Below, one piece after another: positions 1 through 7,258 of a stretch of 49,470 nucleotides of DNA. The notes below the pieces were generated by a model. That model was not told the origin of the DNA. It did no database searches and worked only from the letters and a program-made list of their open reading frames with translations. Every line of letters begins with the position of its first letter. The first letter of the stretch is position 1. Source of the DNA: an uncultured Alphaproteobacteria bacterium (GTDB lineage Bacteria; Pseudomonadota; Alphaproteobacteria; HIMB59; GCA-002718135); contig CABXSY010000009.1 of assembly GCA_902514875.1 (NCBI GenBank), forward strand, positions 1-49,470, written 5' to 3'. Both the position numbers and the translations under genes were made by a program.

Positions 1-82
1 TAATAGTTGTTACATCATCCAGTGATAGTTTTATATTTAATTCAATAGAATTTTTAATAAAATCAAAATTTTTAACATTCAT
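1..82 (-). CDS. unknown protein, N-terminal fragment cut by the window edge
   Basis: A reading frame opens on the minus strand with ATG at 82 and runs without a stop to base 1, giving 27 residues that start MNVKNFDFIKNSIELN. An AAAGGA-like ribosome binding site lies a few bases upstream of the ATG, which supports this as a real start. The rest of the protein lies outside the window and the visible part is too short to assign to a family. It follows the sulfotransferase fragment on the same strand with about 40 bases between them, so the two may be co-transcribed. Confidence 0.45.
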   Translation of the reverse strand, partial: MNVKNFDFIKNSIELNIKLSLDDVTTI

Positions 83-123
83 ATTCCTTTTTTTGAAAGT
101 TCTAAAATAAAAAAAATAAAAGC

Positions 124-372
124 TTAATCTGAATCAATACAATGTTTACTAAATACAAAATGTCCTGAATATATTTCAAGATGTTTAAAATTGTTATCAG
201 TTTTTAAAGTTTTAAAATAATCTGGATGGAATTTAGGAATAGCTCCTTTCGTGCCAGAGTGATAATGAGTAAAAGTTTCTTGCTTATTCAAACTATCTAA
301 AAACATTCTGAATGTGCTTCCAGCAGTTTTAGGTATAAGAAGAAAAATTAATTTTTTTTTATTTAAAATCAT
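124..372 (-). pseudogene. truncated sulfotransferase-like fragment (N-terminal part only)
   Basis: The 82-residue product has the N-terminal signature of PAPS-dependent sulfotransferases (sulfotransferase family 2-like). A hydrophobic beta strand leads into IPKTAGSTFR at about residues 13-22, which matches the 5'-phosphosulfate-binding loop usually written PKTGGTS. The later segment ending near SGHFVFS also fits such enzymes. Family members are usually well over 200 residues, and this frame ends at a TAA just after residue 82. The following 40 bases hold only AT-rich spacer before the next start, with no sign of the missing part in another frame. I read it as a remnant or a very short domain protein. 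It has no 3'-phosphate-binding region, so sulfotransferase activity is unlikely. Confidence 0.5.
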
Positions 373-391
373 AATTAAGAAAACTTAATCT

Positions 392-429
392 TTTAAGTCT
401 ATGAATAAATATAACTTAATAGACTTAAA
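392..429. repeat. 11-bp perfect inverted repeat upstream of tRNA-Leu
   Basis: The left arm TTTAAGTCTAT (392-402) is the exact reverse complement of the right arm ATAGACTTAAA (419-429), separated by 16 bases. It sits between the start of the sulfotransferase fragment (minus) and the tRNA-Leu gene (plus), so it is in a divergent promoter position. The short word ACTTAA also occurs near 383, 414 and 423. It may be an operator, a cruciform or a remnant of a lost element. There is no T-run after it, so it does not look like a standard terminator. Confidence 0.6.
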
Positions 430-463
430 TGTAAAAAACTAGTAAAACTTGAATATATAAACA

Positions 464-548
464 GGGAGTATGGCGGAACTGGTAGACGCGCCGGATTCAA
501 AATCCGGTCACTTCGGTGGTGTGGGTTCGATTCCCTCTACTCCTACCA
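464..548 (+). tRNA. tRNA-Leu (anticodon CAA), CCA encoded
   Basis: An 85-nt cloverleaf can be folded by eye. The acceptor stem is GGGAGTA (464-470) with TACTCCT (538-544), including a terminal G-U pair. The discriminator A is at 545 and an encoded CCA at 546-548. The anticodon stem is CCGGA/TCCGG with loop TTCAAAA and anticodon CAA at 498-500, which reads the leucine codon UUG. A variable arm (about 509-520) and the GGTTCGATTCC T-arm follow, as expected for a class II leucine tRNA. The 3' end overlaps, on the opposite strand, the end of the MFS reading frame that stops at 508. Confidence 0.96.
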
Positions 549-1698
549 CAGTATTGTTTTTTATAGCTGTTAATAACAAAAACGAAATACCTAAAAAAAT
601 AAAACCTAGTGCGTACATATTAAAAGTTAATCCAAAGATTGATGCAGAAAATCCAACAATTGCTGGACCAAATAAAGCCCCTGCTTGACCTATGCTAGTT
701 ATATGAGAGATAGTTTTAGGCATGGGTTCTTTAGAGATTTTAACAGCTAATCTAATTACTATGGGTAAAAGATTTGATGTAAAAAATCCAAAAATTATCA
801 TAGCTAAAAGAATTATATATATGTTCATTGTCGTGATACTAACTATCAAAATTATTGATCCTATTATGGAAAAGTAAGGACCTACAATTTTTTCATTAAA
901 CAAACTGATAAGATTTGATGCTAAAAAATTGCTAATTATTCCTCCAATATTAAAAAAAAGTACTATTGAGCCAGCCATAAAAATAGCTGCATTAAGATCA
1001 TTGAGCAGCCACAATGATGACCATTGTGCAATTATTCCCATTGAAGCAAAAATAAGCATATTTATGAGTCCAAATATAAGAACACCTTTACTTGGAAGAG
1101 TAAATTTTGAACCTTTGCTCACAATGTCATATTTTCTTGGTAATCCAAAAAAATAAATTGTTACGGCTGAAAAGATAAAAATAAAGCCAAAAAAAATAAA
1201 TATATTAATGGGATTAAAATTATACCCAAGTGCAACACTAGCAGTTATTGAACCACAGATTACACCTACTGAAAAAGCTGATTTAAATATAGGGTTTAGA
1301 ATTTCTGCAGTTTTTTTTTCAATAATACTAACTTGTAACAAAACATTTGGTACCTGTATGCCCATAGCTAAACCCCAAACAGATGATACAATTAAGAAAA
1401 TAAAATAACTTTCTGAAAAAAAAACTATAAAAGGTAAAAAAGATATAATTGTTCTTGAAATGACAATACAATTTTTTGTTCCAATCTTTGGAGTCAAAAA
1501 AAGTGTAGTTGCTTGATTGGAGATTATACTAAATAAACCAAATAATGTTAATCCAAATGAGAATTCTACTTTTGTAATTTTTAATATTTCTAGTAAAATT
1601 GGAACATGAACCATATAAATAGTTAATAGAAAAATATTTAATGAGCCTACTGAGTAAGCGATATAAAAAGATCTTTTTAATTCTTTATATTCAGACAC
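508..1698 (-). CDS. MFS transporter (copy 2 of a tandem pair)
   Basis: A 396-residue integral membrane protein with about 12 hydrophobic segments, typical of the major facilitator superfamily. It is clearly paralogous to the upstream neighbour (1738-2934). The conserved blocks run from the first cytoplasmic loop (PKIGTKNC against PKIGSTNC) to the C-terminal segment GLTFNMY, which is identical in both. The overall type resembles small MFS_1/YbjJ-like carriers; the substrate cannot be told from sequence. The last dozen residues (GVEGIEPTPPK) are not membrane-protein sequence but the antisense of the tRNA-Leu 3' half, so the frame runs 41 bases into the tRNA before meeting a stop. The true conserved protein ends near residue 384. 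It lies 39 bases after its paralogue and is probably co-transcribed with it. Confidence 0.85.
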   Translation of the reverse strand: MSEYKELKRSFYIAYSVGSLNIFLLTIYMVHVPILLEILKITKVEFSFGLTLFGLFSIISNQATTLFLTPKIGTKNCIVISRTIISFLPFIVFFSESYFIFLIVSSVWGLAMGIQVPNVLLQVSIIEKKTAEILNPIFKSAFSVGVICGSITASVALGYNFNPINIFIFFGFIFIFSAVTIYFFGLPRKYDIVSKGSKFTLPSKGVLIFGLINMLIFASMGIIAQWSSLWLLNDLNAAIFMAGSIVLFFNIGGIISNFLASNLISLFNEKIVGPYFSIIGSIILIVSITTMNIYIILLAMIIFGFFTSNLLPIVIRLAVKISKEPMPKTISHITSIGQAGALFGPAIVGFSASIFGLTFNMYALGFIFLGISFLLLTAIKNNTVVGVEGIEPTPPK

Positions 1699-1737
1699 AA
1701 TATTTAATCTTTCAAAACTATAGTTTTTAAACTAATC

Positions 1738-2934
1738 TTAATGATTTTGAGATGTTTGTATTTGATTATCTATTTTTTTTTTACTTTTGAACATAATTAA
1801 ATACATTAATAGAGAAATCAGAAACATAATTGCTCCTAAAACATACATATTAAATGTTAGGCCAAATGTTTCTGCAGAAATTCCAACAACTGCAGGTCCA
1901 AATATAGCTCCTACAAAAGCTATGCTTGATATATGAGAAATAGTTATAGGTATTGGATTATTTGAGTGCCTTACAGCCTGCCTAAATACGATAGGCATAA
2001 CATTTGAAATTAAGAATCCAAATATTGTTATAGATACAAATATAATAGTAATATTTTGAGTAATTATACTCAATAATAATATTATTGATCCGACCATTGC
2101 AAAACAAGGACCTACAATTAATTCATTAAATTTTTTAATTAATCTAGAAGCGAAAATATTGCCAATGATCTCACCGGCATTAAAAAAAATTACAATTGAA
2201 CCAACTAGATATATTGGGGCTGACAAATCGGTAACAAGCCAAAGAGGAGACCATTGAACAATTATTCCCATAAACGCAATAATAAACATATTAATAGATG
2301 CAAATAAAATGATATTAAAATTTGGAACTGCAAATCTTGGATTATCATTCACTACATCATATTTTTTTTCTAAACCAAAAAAATACATTGATACTGATGA
2401 AATAAATACAAACAAGCCAATGAAAAAAGTTGTGTAAATAGGATCAATGTCAAGTCCAAGACAAATACTTGATATTGCCGCACCACTTAAAAAACCAAAA
2501 TTAAAAGAGGATTTAAAAATTGGATTAAGAATTTTTTTAGTTCTTTCCTCTATAATAGCAACTTGTGTAAAAATATTTGGCGCTTGTATTCCAATAGAAA
2601 TTCCCCAGAATATAGAAACTAAAATAAAAATATTATAGTTTGAAAAATAAAAAATATAAAATGGAATAAAGGAATACATTACTCTTGCTATTATTAAGCA
2701 ATTTGTACTTCCAATTTTTGGTAATAAAAAGCGCGTGGTCAATTGATTAGTGATTACATTAAAAATTCCAAAAAATACGAAGCCTATTGAGAATTCAGTT
2801 TTTGACATTTCTATTAACTCAAAAAGAATTGGGGTGTTAACCATAAATGTACTAAAAATAAGTGTTGCAAATAATCCTTGAGAAAAAGTTGCAAAAAAAG
2901 CTGTTTTTAAATCTTTAGTTTCTGTAGTTTCCAT
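1738..2934 (-). CDS. MFS transporter (copy 1 of a tandem pair)
   Basis: A 398-residue polytopic membrane protein of the major facilitator superfamily with about 12 predicted helices and a lysine-rich cytoplasmic C-terminus. It aligns along its full length with the next gene at 508-1698, with much of the N-terminal half and the C-terminal blocks (GPAVVG, GLTFNMY) conserved by eye. This indicates tandem duplication followed by divergence. The ligand is unknown; nothing in the neighbouring genes suggests one. The start is ATG at 2934, within about 80 bases of the divergent DedA-family gene, so the two transcription units share one short promoter region. Confidence 0.87.
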   Translation of the reverse strand: METTETKDLKTAFFATFSQGLFATLIFSTFMVNTPILFELIEMSKTEFSIGFVFFGIFNVITNQLTTRFLLPKIGSTNCLIIARVMYSFIPFYIFYFSNYNIFILVSIFWGISIGIQAPNIFTQVAIIEERTKKILNPIFKSSFNFGFLSGAAISSICLGLDIDPIYTTFFIGLFVFISSVSMYFFGLEKKYDVVNDNPRFAVPNFNIILFASINMFIIAFMGIIVQWSPLWLVTDLSAPIYLVGSIVIFFNAGEIIGNIFASRLIKKFNELIVGPCFAMVGSIILLLSIITQNITIIFVSITIFGFLISNVMPIVFRQAVRHSNNPIPITISHISSIAFVGAIFGPAVVGISAETFGLTFNMYVLGAIMFLISLLMYLIMFKSKKKIDNQIQTSQNH

Positions 2935-3015
2935 TTAAAAATATTGAGAAGATAAATTTTTTAGATTTAAAATCGTTATTAGTATAAGTCAAAATTATTT
3001 ATATTGTAATAATTA

Positions 3016-3600
3016 ATGAATTTTCTTAAAAATATTTACATTTGGACTTTAAAAAAAGCCGAACATAAAAATGCAAAATGGTATTTAAGCTTAATATCAT
3101 TTGCAGAGAGTTCATTTTTTCCAATTCCACCCGATATACTTTTGATACCAATGGCATTGGCTTTAAAAACAAAAGCTTTATTTTATGCTTTTATATGTAC
3201 TTTGTCTTCAGTTCTAGGAGGTGTATTTGGATATGCAATTGGATATTTTTTTTTCAATTCAATTGGTTTGTATATAGTTGAATTTTATCATTTAGAAAAT
3301 TCGTTTAGTATTTTTGAAAATTATTATAAAGAATTTGGTATTTTGATTGTTTTGGGTGCTGGTATAACTCCATTTCCTTACAAGTTTATTACAATTGCAA
3401 GTGGTGTATTTGGATTAAATATTTACTTATTTGTTATAGTTTCTATAATTGGTAGAGGCCTTAGATTTTATTTAATTGCAATACTGCTGTATTTTTTTGG
3501 TAAAAAAATAAAACTATTTATTGATAAATATTTTAATATCTTATCTATTACATTTTTTATTTTACTTGTTGGTAGTGTGTTTATAATTAGATTTTTATGA
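3016..3600 (+). CDS. DedA/VTT-family membrane protein (YqaA type)
   Basis: A 194-residue inner-membrane protein of the DedA/SNARE-associated (VTT) superfamily. The motif FAESSFFPIPPDILLIP at about residues 29-45 is the family's re-entrant loop with its acidic residue and prolines. A later GAGITPFPYKFITIASG segment is the second half of the fold and carries the typical F/P-rich turn. Family members are implicated in lipid scrambling, membrane homeostasis and proton-motive-force-linked transport; YqaA-type members are the shorter group. The stop overlaps the dsbB start (ATGA), so the two are translationally coupled. The context (dsbB, coq7) suggests a membrane or respiratory setting but does not define the substrate. 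Confidence 0.85.
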   Translation: MNFLKNIYIWTLKKAEHKNAKWYLSLISFAESSFFPIPPDILLIPMALALKTKALFYAFICTLSSVLGGVFGYAIGYFFFNSIGLYIVEFYHLENSFSIFENYYKEFGILIVLGAGITPFPYKFITIASGVFGLNIYLFVIVSIIGRGLRFYLIAILLYFFGKKIKLFIDKYFNILSITFFILLVGSVFIIRFL

Positions 3601-4091
3601 TCATTCGTAATTGGACTTTACTTTTATTTATCATTTCCCTGATTTCGATATCAACCGCATTAATTGCAGAGTACTTCTTTAATCTGCAACCATGTGAGTT
3701 ATGTTTAAAACAAAGACATCCATATTATTTAATTTTAGTAAGTTTAGTTTTTATTTTTATTATTAAAAATTTAAATAAAGTTGTGTTTTATTTATTGATT
3801 CAATTAGCTGCAGTTTACGGTCTATTTTATTCTATATGGCATGTTGGAGTTGAAAATAAAATTCTTAAAGGTCCTTCAGGCTGTTCAGTAATGTTAACGA
3901 ATAGTGAGAATGCTTCCGACCTTAAAGCGCAGATATTATCAAAGCAAGTAATCAGTTGTGATGAAGTTATTTGGAGTTTTTTTGGCATTTCTGCTGCTTC
4001 AATTAATACGCTTGTTTTACTAGTTATTTTTATTTTAAATGCTATTTATTTATTTAAGAACTATGGCATTACAAAAGAAAAAAACGTCTAA
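3597..4091 (+). CDS. dsbB: disulfide bond formation protein B
   Basis: A 164-residue four-helix inner-membrane protein that reoxidises periplasmic DsbA and passes the electrons to ubiquinone. The first redox pair is C33-E-L-C36 in the first periplasmic loop, and the second pair is C96 and C121 in the second loop, so both pairs needed for the relay are present. The QRHPYY segment after CELC corresponds to the conserved region near the quinone site. It overlaps the upstream DedA gene by 4 bases (ATGA), and its 3' end overlaps the likely coq7 start by 29 bases. No dsbA is seen in the window. Confidence 0.9.
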   Translation: MIIRNWTLLLFIISLISISTALIAEYFFNLQPCELCLKQRHPYYLILVSLVFIFIIKNLNKVVFYLLIQLAAVYGLFYSIWHVGVENKILKGPSGCSVMLTNSENASDLKAQILSKQVISCDEVIWSFFGISAASINTLVLLVIFILNAIYLFKNYGITKEKNV

Positions 4092-4632
4092 AAAAAATTC
4101 TTCATCAGGTAAAACTACTCATAGGGAAGTTTTAGAAGAAATCATAAGAGTTGATCATGCTGGTGAATATGGTGCAACCAAAATATATGATGGTCAAATA
4201 GCAATATTTGGCAAAAGTTCAAAGCTTGGTAAAACAATTCAACATATGGCAGATCAAGAACAAGAACATATTGATAAATTCAATGAACTTATTTTGGAAC
4301 ATAGAGTTAGACCAACTGCTCTCCTTCCTTTGTGGAATGTTGCGGGTTATGCACTTGGCGCGTCCACAGCATTAATGGGAGAAAAGGCTGCTATGGCTTG
4401 TACTGTTGCTGTTGAAAAAGTAATAGGTGAACATTACCAAGAACAATTGGAACTCTTAGGAGATGATCATAAAGATTTAAAAAAAACAATTTCTAAATTT
4501 AGAGATGATGAACTTGAACATCACGATATTGGTATAGAGCATGATGCTGAAAGTGCACCAGGATATAAAATTATGTCAAAAGTGATAGAGCTCGGATGTA
4601 AAACAGCAATTGCCATTTCAAAAAAAATCTAA
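4063..4632 (+). CDS. coq7: demethoxyubiquinone hydroxylase, Coq7 family
   Basis: A di-iron ferritin-like protein that performs a late O2-dependent hydroxylation in ubiquinone synthesis. The iron-ligand motifs are visible: E with EYGA near the start, the E-x-x-H in DQEQEHIDKF, E and E-x-x-H in VEKVIGEHY, and E-x-x-H in DDELEHHD. I chose ATG at 4063 (189 residues, starting MALQKKK). An in-frame ATG at 4039 would add only eight residues lying wholly inside dsbB. The lysine/serine-rich N-terminus precedes the conserved EEIIRVDHAGEYGA block. The gene is nested at the end of dsbB, which suggests coupled translation of a ubiquinone-using and a ubiquinone-making protein. The 3' end overlaps the convergent HNH gene by a few bases. 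Confidence 0.93.
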   Translation: MALQKKKTSKKNSSSGKTTHREVLEEIIRVDHAGEYGATKIYDGQIAIFGKSSKLGKTIQHMADQEQEHIDKFNELILEHRVRPTALLPLWNVAGYALGASTALMGEKAAMACTVAVEKVIGEHYQEQLELLGDDHKDLKKTISKFRDDELEHHDIGIEHDAESAPGYKIMSKVIELGCKTAIAISKKI

Positions 4633-5183
4633 TTTTCTAGTTCTGTATCCCAGTATAAATAATCTCTCCAAGTCTCATGCAAAAAGTTAGGAGGAAAATT
4701 CCTACCATTATTTTGCAGTTGAATTGAAGATGGTCGTAGAGGTTTTTTAAAAAGTTTCATATCAGTGTTCTGAATAAGTTTTCTTCCTTTTTTTAAATTA
4801 CATGACGTACATGCTGAGACAACATTTTCCCAAGTAGTTTTTCCATGCAGACATTTTGGCACTAAATGATCAAATGTTAATTCGTTAGCTGGAAAACGAT
4901 TAGTGCAGTATTGGCAAGTAAAATTATCTCTCAGAAAAACATTAAAACGAGTGAAGGCAGGTCTTCGTTGTGGAGTTACATAATCCTTTAAGGCAATTAC
5001 ACTTGGCAACTTAAAAGTAAGGTTTGGAGAATGAACTTCGTGCTCGTAATTTTCTATAACTGAGACTCTTTCAAGAAACACAGCTTTGATAGCATCTTGC
5101 CATGAACATAAAGAAAGTGGGTAATAAGATAGCGGCCGAAAATCAGCATTAAGCACCAAAGCTGGATTTTCTGCGGCACTCAT
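4629..5183 (-). CDS. HNH endonuclease family protein
   Basis: A 184-residue protein with a compact HNH domain at about residues 90-136. It starts with a CQYC zinc knuckle, followed by LTFDHLVPKCLHG (the D-H of the motif), the WENVVSAC segment with its N, and CTSCNLKKG closing the zinc site. The N-terminal region (VLNADFRPLSYYPLSLCSW) is typical of the chromosomal, stand-alone HNH proteins common in alphaproteobacteria. Their cellular role is not established; they are not restriction enzymes by context, and no methylase lies nearby. The last codons overlap the coq7 stop on the opposite strand. Confidence 0.85.
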   Translation of the reverse strand: MSAAENPALVLNADFRPLSYYPLSLCSWQDAIKAVFLERVSVIENYEHEVHSPNLTFKLPSVIALKDYVTPQRRPAFTRFNVFLRDNFTCQYCTNRFPANELTFDHLVPKCLHGKTTWENVVSACTSCNLKKGRKLIQNTDMKLFKKPLRPSSIQLQNNGRNFPPNFLHETWRDYLYWDTELEN

Positions 5184-5247
5184 TTTAGTTTCTACTCACC
5201 CAAGTCATGATATTTAGATAGTAATATAATATTAAGATTCGATTACT

Positions 5248-5928
5248 TTAAATATTTTTTTTAATAAAATTTTGGAAAAAAGTTATTGTTTCTTGTGACA
5301 TTGTATGCTCGTCACTTTCAATAAGATAATTTTCATAATTGTAGTTATACTTTTTTAAGACTTCAAGTGACTCGTTGTAATTGGAAATAGGTAAAACAGT
5401 ATCTTGAGCGCCATGAGAAATAAAAATTGGTGTTTTTAAACATGCATTATTAGGCTTATGCTCTTTTGATATAATTCTTGAGGATATAATTGCTAAACCT
5501 GCCAACTGATTTGGAAGTATTTGCCCAAGTTCAAAAGCCATCATACCTCCTTGAGAAAAACCCATAACAAAACAATCGGTCATTTTTAAATTTAAATTTT
5601 CTAACAAAAGAGAAATAGAGTTATAAATTTTTTCAACATTCTCAGATATTTTTTTTTTGATTACATCATATTCTTTTACACCAGCATTAGAAATATGAAT
5701 ACCATTGAGATATAATTGAAACCATTCATAACCCATAGGATAATCTTGAATTGTATCTGGTGCGTTTAATGCAACATATTTCATCCCCCAGTCATCTTGA
5801 TCAATTAAATTTGCAATTTGAATGAAATTAGTAGCGTTATCTCCATATCCATGAAGCATAATCATCAATTTTTTTGGGTTTTGGTGTTTGGTAATTGACG
5901 GACCTTTTAAAATATCAACCATAAACAA
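5248..5928 (-). CDS. phospholipase/carboxylesterase family alpha/beta hydrolase
   Basis: A 226-residue cytoplasmic serine hydrolase of the phospholipase/carboxylesterase (Abhydrolase_2) family. The oxyanion segment LHGYGDNATNF lies near the N-terminus. The nucleophile elbow GFSQGG is at about residues 143-148. The acid is in SHGAQDTVLP and the histidine in SDEHTMS, so the triad is complete. Length matches the family's usual 210-230. Members hydrolyse short-chain esters or lysophospholipids; the natural substrate is unknown here. The start is ATG at 5928, but the second ATG two codons later is equally possible. Confidence 0.85.
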   Translation of the reverse strand: MFMVDILKGPSITKHQNPKKLMIMLHGYGDNATNFIQIANLIDQDDWGMKYVALNAPDTIQDYPMGYEWFQLYLNGIHISNAGVKEYDVIKKKISENVEKIYNSISLLLENLNLKMTDCFVMGFSQGGMMAFELGQILPNQLAGLAIISSRIISKEHKPNNACLKTPIFISHGAQDTVLPISNYNESLEVLKKYNYNYENYLIESDEHTMSQETITFFQNFIKKNI

Positions 5929-5984
5929 ACACTTTGCTTAAGTTATCTTGTTTCATAGAATAAAAGTTTTATATAGATATTATT

Positions 5985-6179
5985 ATGAGCACAATGCAAA
6001 TAATACTTGTCTTATTTATGGCTGCAACACTAGCAGTTGTTGTTGTTGGTGTTATTGCTATGGCAGTTAATGGAAAACTTAACAAAAATCACAGCAATAA
6101 ATTAATGCGTTTAAGAGTATTATTTCAAGCAATTGCTATATTTGTCTTTGTTGTAATTGTTTGGTTAGCTAGAAATTAG
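5985..6179 (+). CDS. twin-transmembrane protein, HIG1-domain family
   Basis: A 64-residue protein with two hydrophobic helices (about residues 5-27 and 46-61) joined by a basic loop. The loop and second helix contain NKLMRLRVLFQAIAI, the core signature of the HIG1 domain found in alphaproteobacterial twin-TM proteins and in mitochondrial respiratory supercomplex factors. By family analogy it may assist cytochrome oxidase assembly or supercomplex stability, but no oxidase genes are next to it. A possible promoter (TTGTTT at 5948, TATAGA at 5972) would give a very short or absent leader. Confidence 0.75.
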   Translation: MSTMQIILVLFMAATLAVVVVGVIAMAVNGKLNKNHSNKLMRLRVLFQAIAIFVFVVIVWLARN

Positions 6180-6234
6180 CAAATTAGAGTCTAGAAATAT
6201 TTCATAATATTTAGTATATAGTTGCCAGGTTTAT

Positions 6235-6417
6235 ATGGGCATTCACTTTAATCACAAATCTAAAGCGGGAGACCGCAAAATGCAGAAAGAGCTTAAACTT
6301 AAACAGAAAGCTGAAGAACGTAAAAAGAAACGTGAAGAGCAAGAAAAGCTTAAAATGGAAGAGGAAATGCGTAAACTCGAAGAACTTACAAGACCTGATA
6401 AAGAAGAAAATAAGTAG
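6235..6417 (+). CDS. small highly charged coiled-coil protein, unknown function
   Basis: A 60-residue protein starting MGIHFNHKSKAGDRKM. From about residue 15 it is almost entirely K, E, R, Q and L/M in a heptad-like helical pattern, with no membrane segment and no cysteine. I do not recognise a named domain. The composition suggests a single long charged helix that may bind nucleic acid or a partner protein. It lies 55 bases after the HIG1 protein on the same strand and ends shortly before the convergent hydrolase gene. The reading frame uses codons like its neighbours and is likely real. Confidence 0.6.
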   Translation: MGIHFNHKSKAGDRKMQKELKLKQKAEERKKKREEQEKLKMEEEMRKLEELTRPDKEENK

Positions 6418-6442
6418 TTTTTGAATTAATTTTTAAAATTAT

Positions 6443-7258
6443 CTAACTAGGTAAAGGATAATGTTCAGCTATAAATTTTTTTAGAATTTCTAATGTTTGG
6501 TCTGCTTCTTCTAAGAGCATCATATGACCACAATCTTCAATAATCTTTACTTCAGAGCCTTTAATATAATCAGCAAGAATTTTTCCATCTTTTAAACGGC
6601 ACATTCTGTCTTGTGCGCCTAATATAGAAAGGGTAGGTAAATCCAATTTCTTAGCAACCTCAGGTCCATTTTTATAATTATCACATGCTCTAAAATCGAC
6701 ACCTAGAGTATCTTTGATTTCTTTATTTTGAACAATCATGGAGCCAACATTTAGGTGGTATAAACCTGGAACAGGATGACCTCCAAAATGTCCTGCAGGA
6801 CCATGCGCAAAATCCATCATAAGATCTACAGCTTTAGGATTACTCTCTTCAGCAAGCTTTAATAATTCGGGGTTCATTGGAATTGCAGATGCACCACCCA
6901 TAAGAGTTAAAGTTTTAATTTTTTCTGGATGTTGAGCAACGCATTCCATTGTTATAAGACATCCTTGAGAATGTCCAACTAGTGAAGCTTCTTTACATCC
7001 AACCGCTTCAATCACATCACCAACCCAATCTCCCATTTCTTCAATCGTTTTTAAACTTTCACCAGAAGAAAGTCCGTGACCTGGAAGATCAATTGCTAAA
7101 ACACTATAACCACGGAAGGCAAAATAGCGTGTTTGTAAAACCCAAACCATGTGACTTAGTCCACTACCGTGAACGAATATAATAAGAGGTTTATTTTTAT
7201 CAAAAGGCCTGCCTCCAGTGGAGGCAAACGTGTCTATACCGCGAACTTTAAACTTCAT
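6443..7258 (-). CDS. alpha/beta hydrolase
   Basis: A 271-residue alpha/beta hydrolase fold protein. The oxyanion strand IIFVHGSGLSHMVW is at about residues 26-39, then DLPGHGLSSG, the nucleophile elbow GHSQG at about 95-99, the acid in LGAQDRMC and the histidine in EDCGHMML, giving a full Ser-Asp-His triad. The substrate is unknown. It is the last gene of a minus-strand operon (FadN-like protein, acyl-CoA ligase, MetY), and its ATG directly abuts the metY stop codon. It may therefore hydrolyse an ester or thioester linked to those enzymes, which is inference only. Confidence 0.83.
   Translation of the reverse strand: MKFKVRGIDTFASTGGRPFDKNKPLIIFVHGSGLSHMVWVLQTRYFAFRGYSVLAIDLPGHGLSSGESLKTIEEMGDWVGDVIEAVGCKEASLVGHSQGCLITMECVAQHPEKIKTLTLMGGASAIPMNPELLKLAEESNPKAVDLMMDFAHGPAGHFGGHPVPGLYHLNVGSMIVQNKEIKDTLGVDFRACDNYKNGPEVAKKLDLPTLSILGAQDRMCRLKDGKILADYIKGSEVKIIEDCGHMMLLEEADQTLEILKKFIAEHYPLPS

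Noticed and set aside
470-688. Plus-strand 72-residue reading frame starting MAELVDAPDSKSG
   Set aside because: It is a translation of tRNA-Leu followed by the antisense of the MFS gene, a well-known artefact.
4039-4062. coq7 start at the upstream ATG
   Set aside because: It adds eight residues read from within dsbB, hydrophobic and unlike Coq7; ATG at 4063 is more likely.
5222-5236. AT-rich palindrome-like TAATATAATATTA before the HNH gene
   Set aside because: It is made of A and T only and is expected often by chance in this composition.
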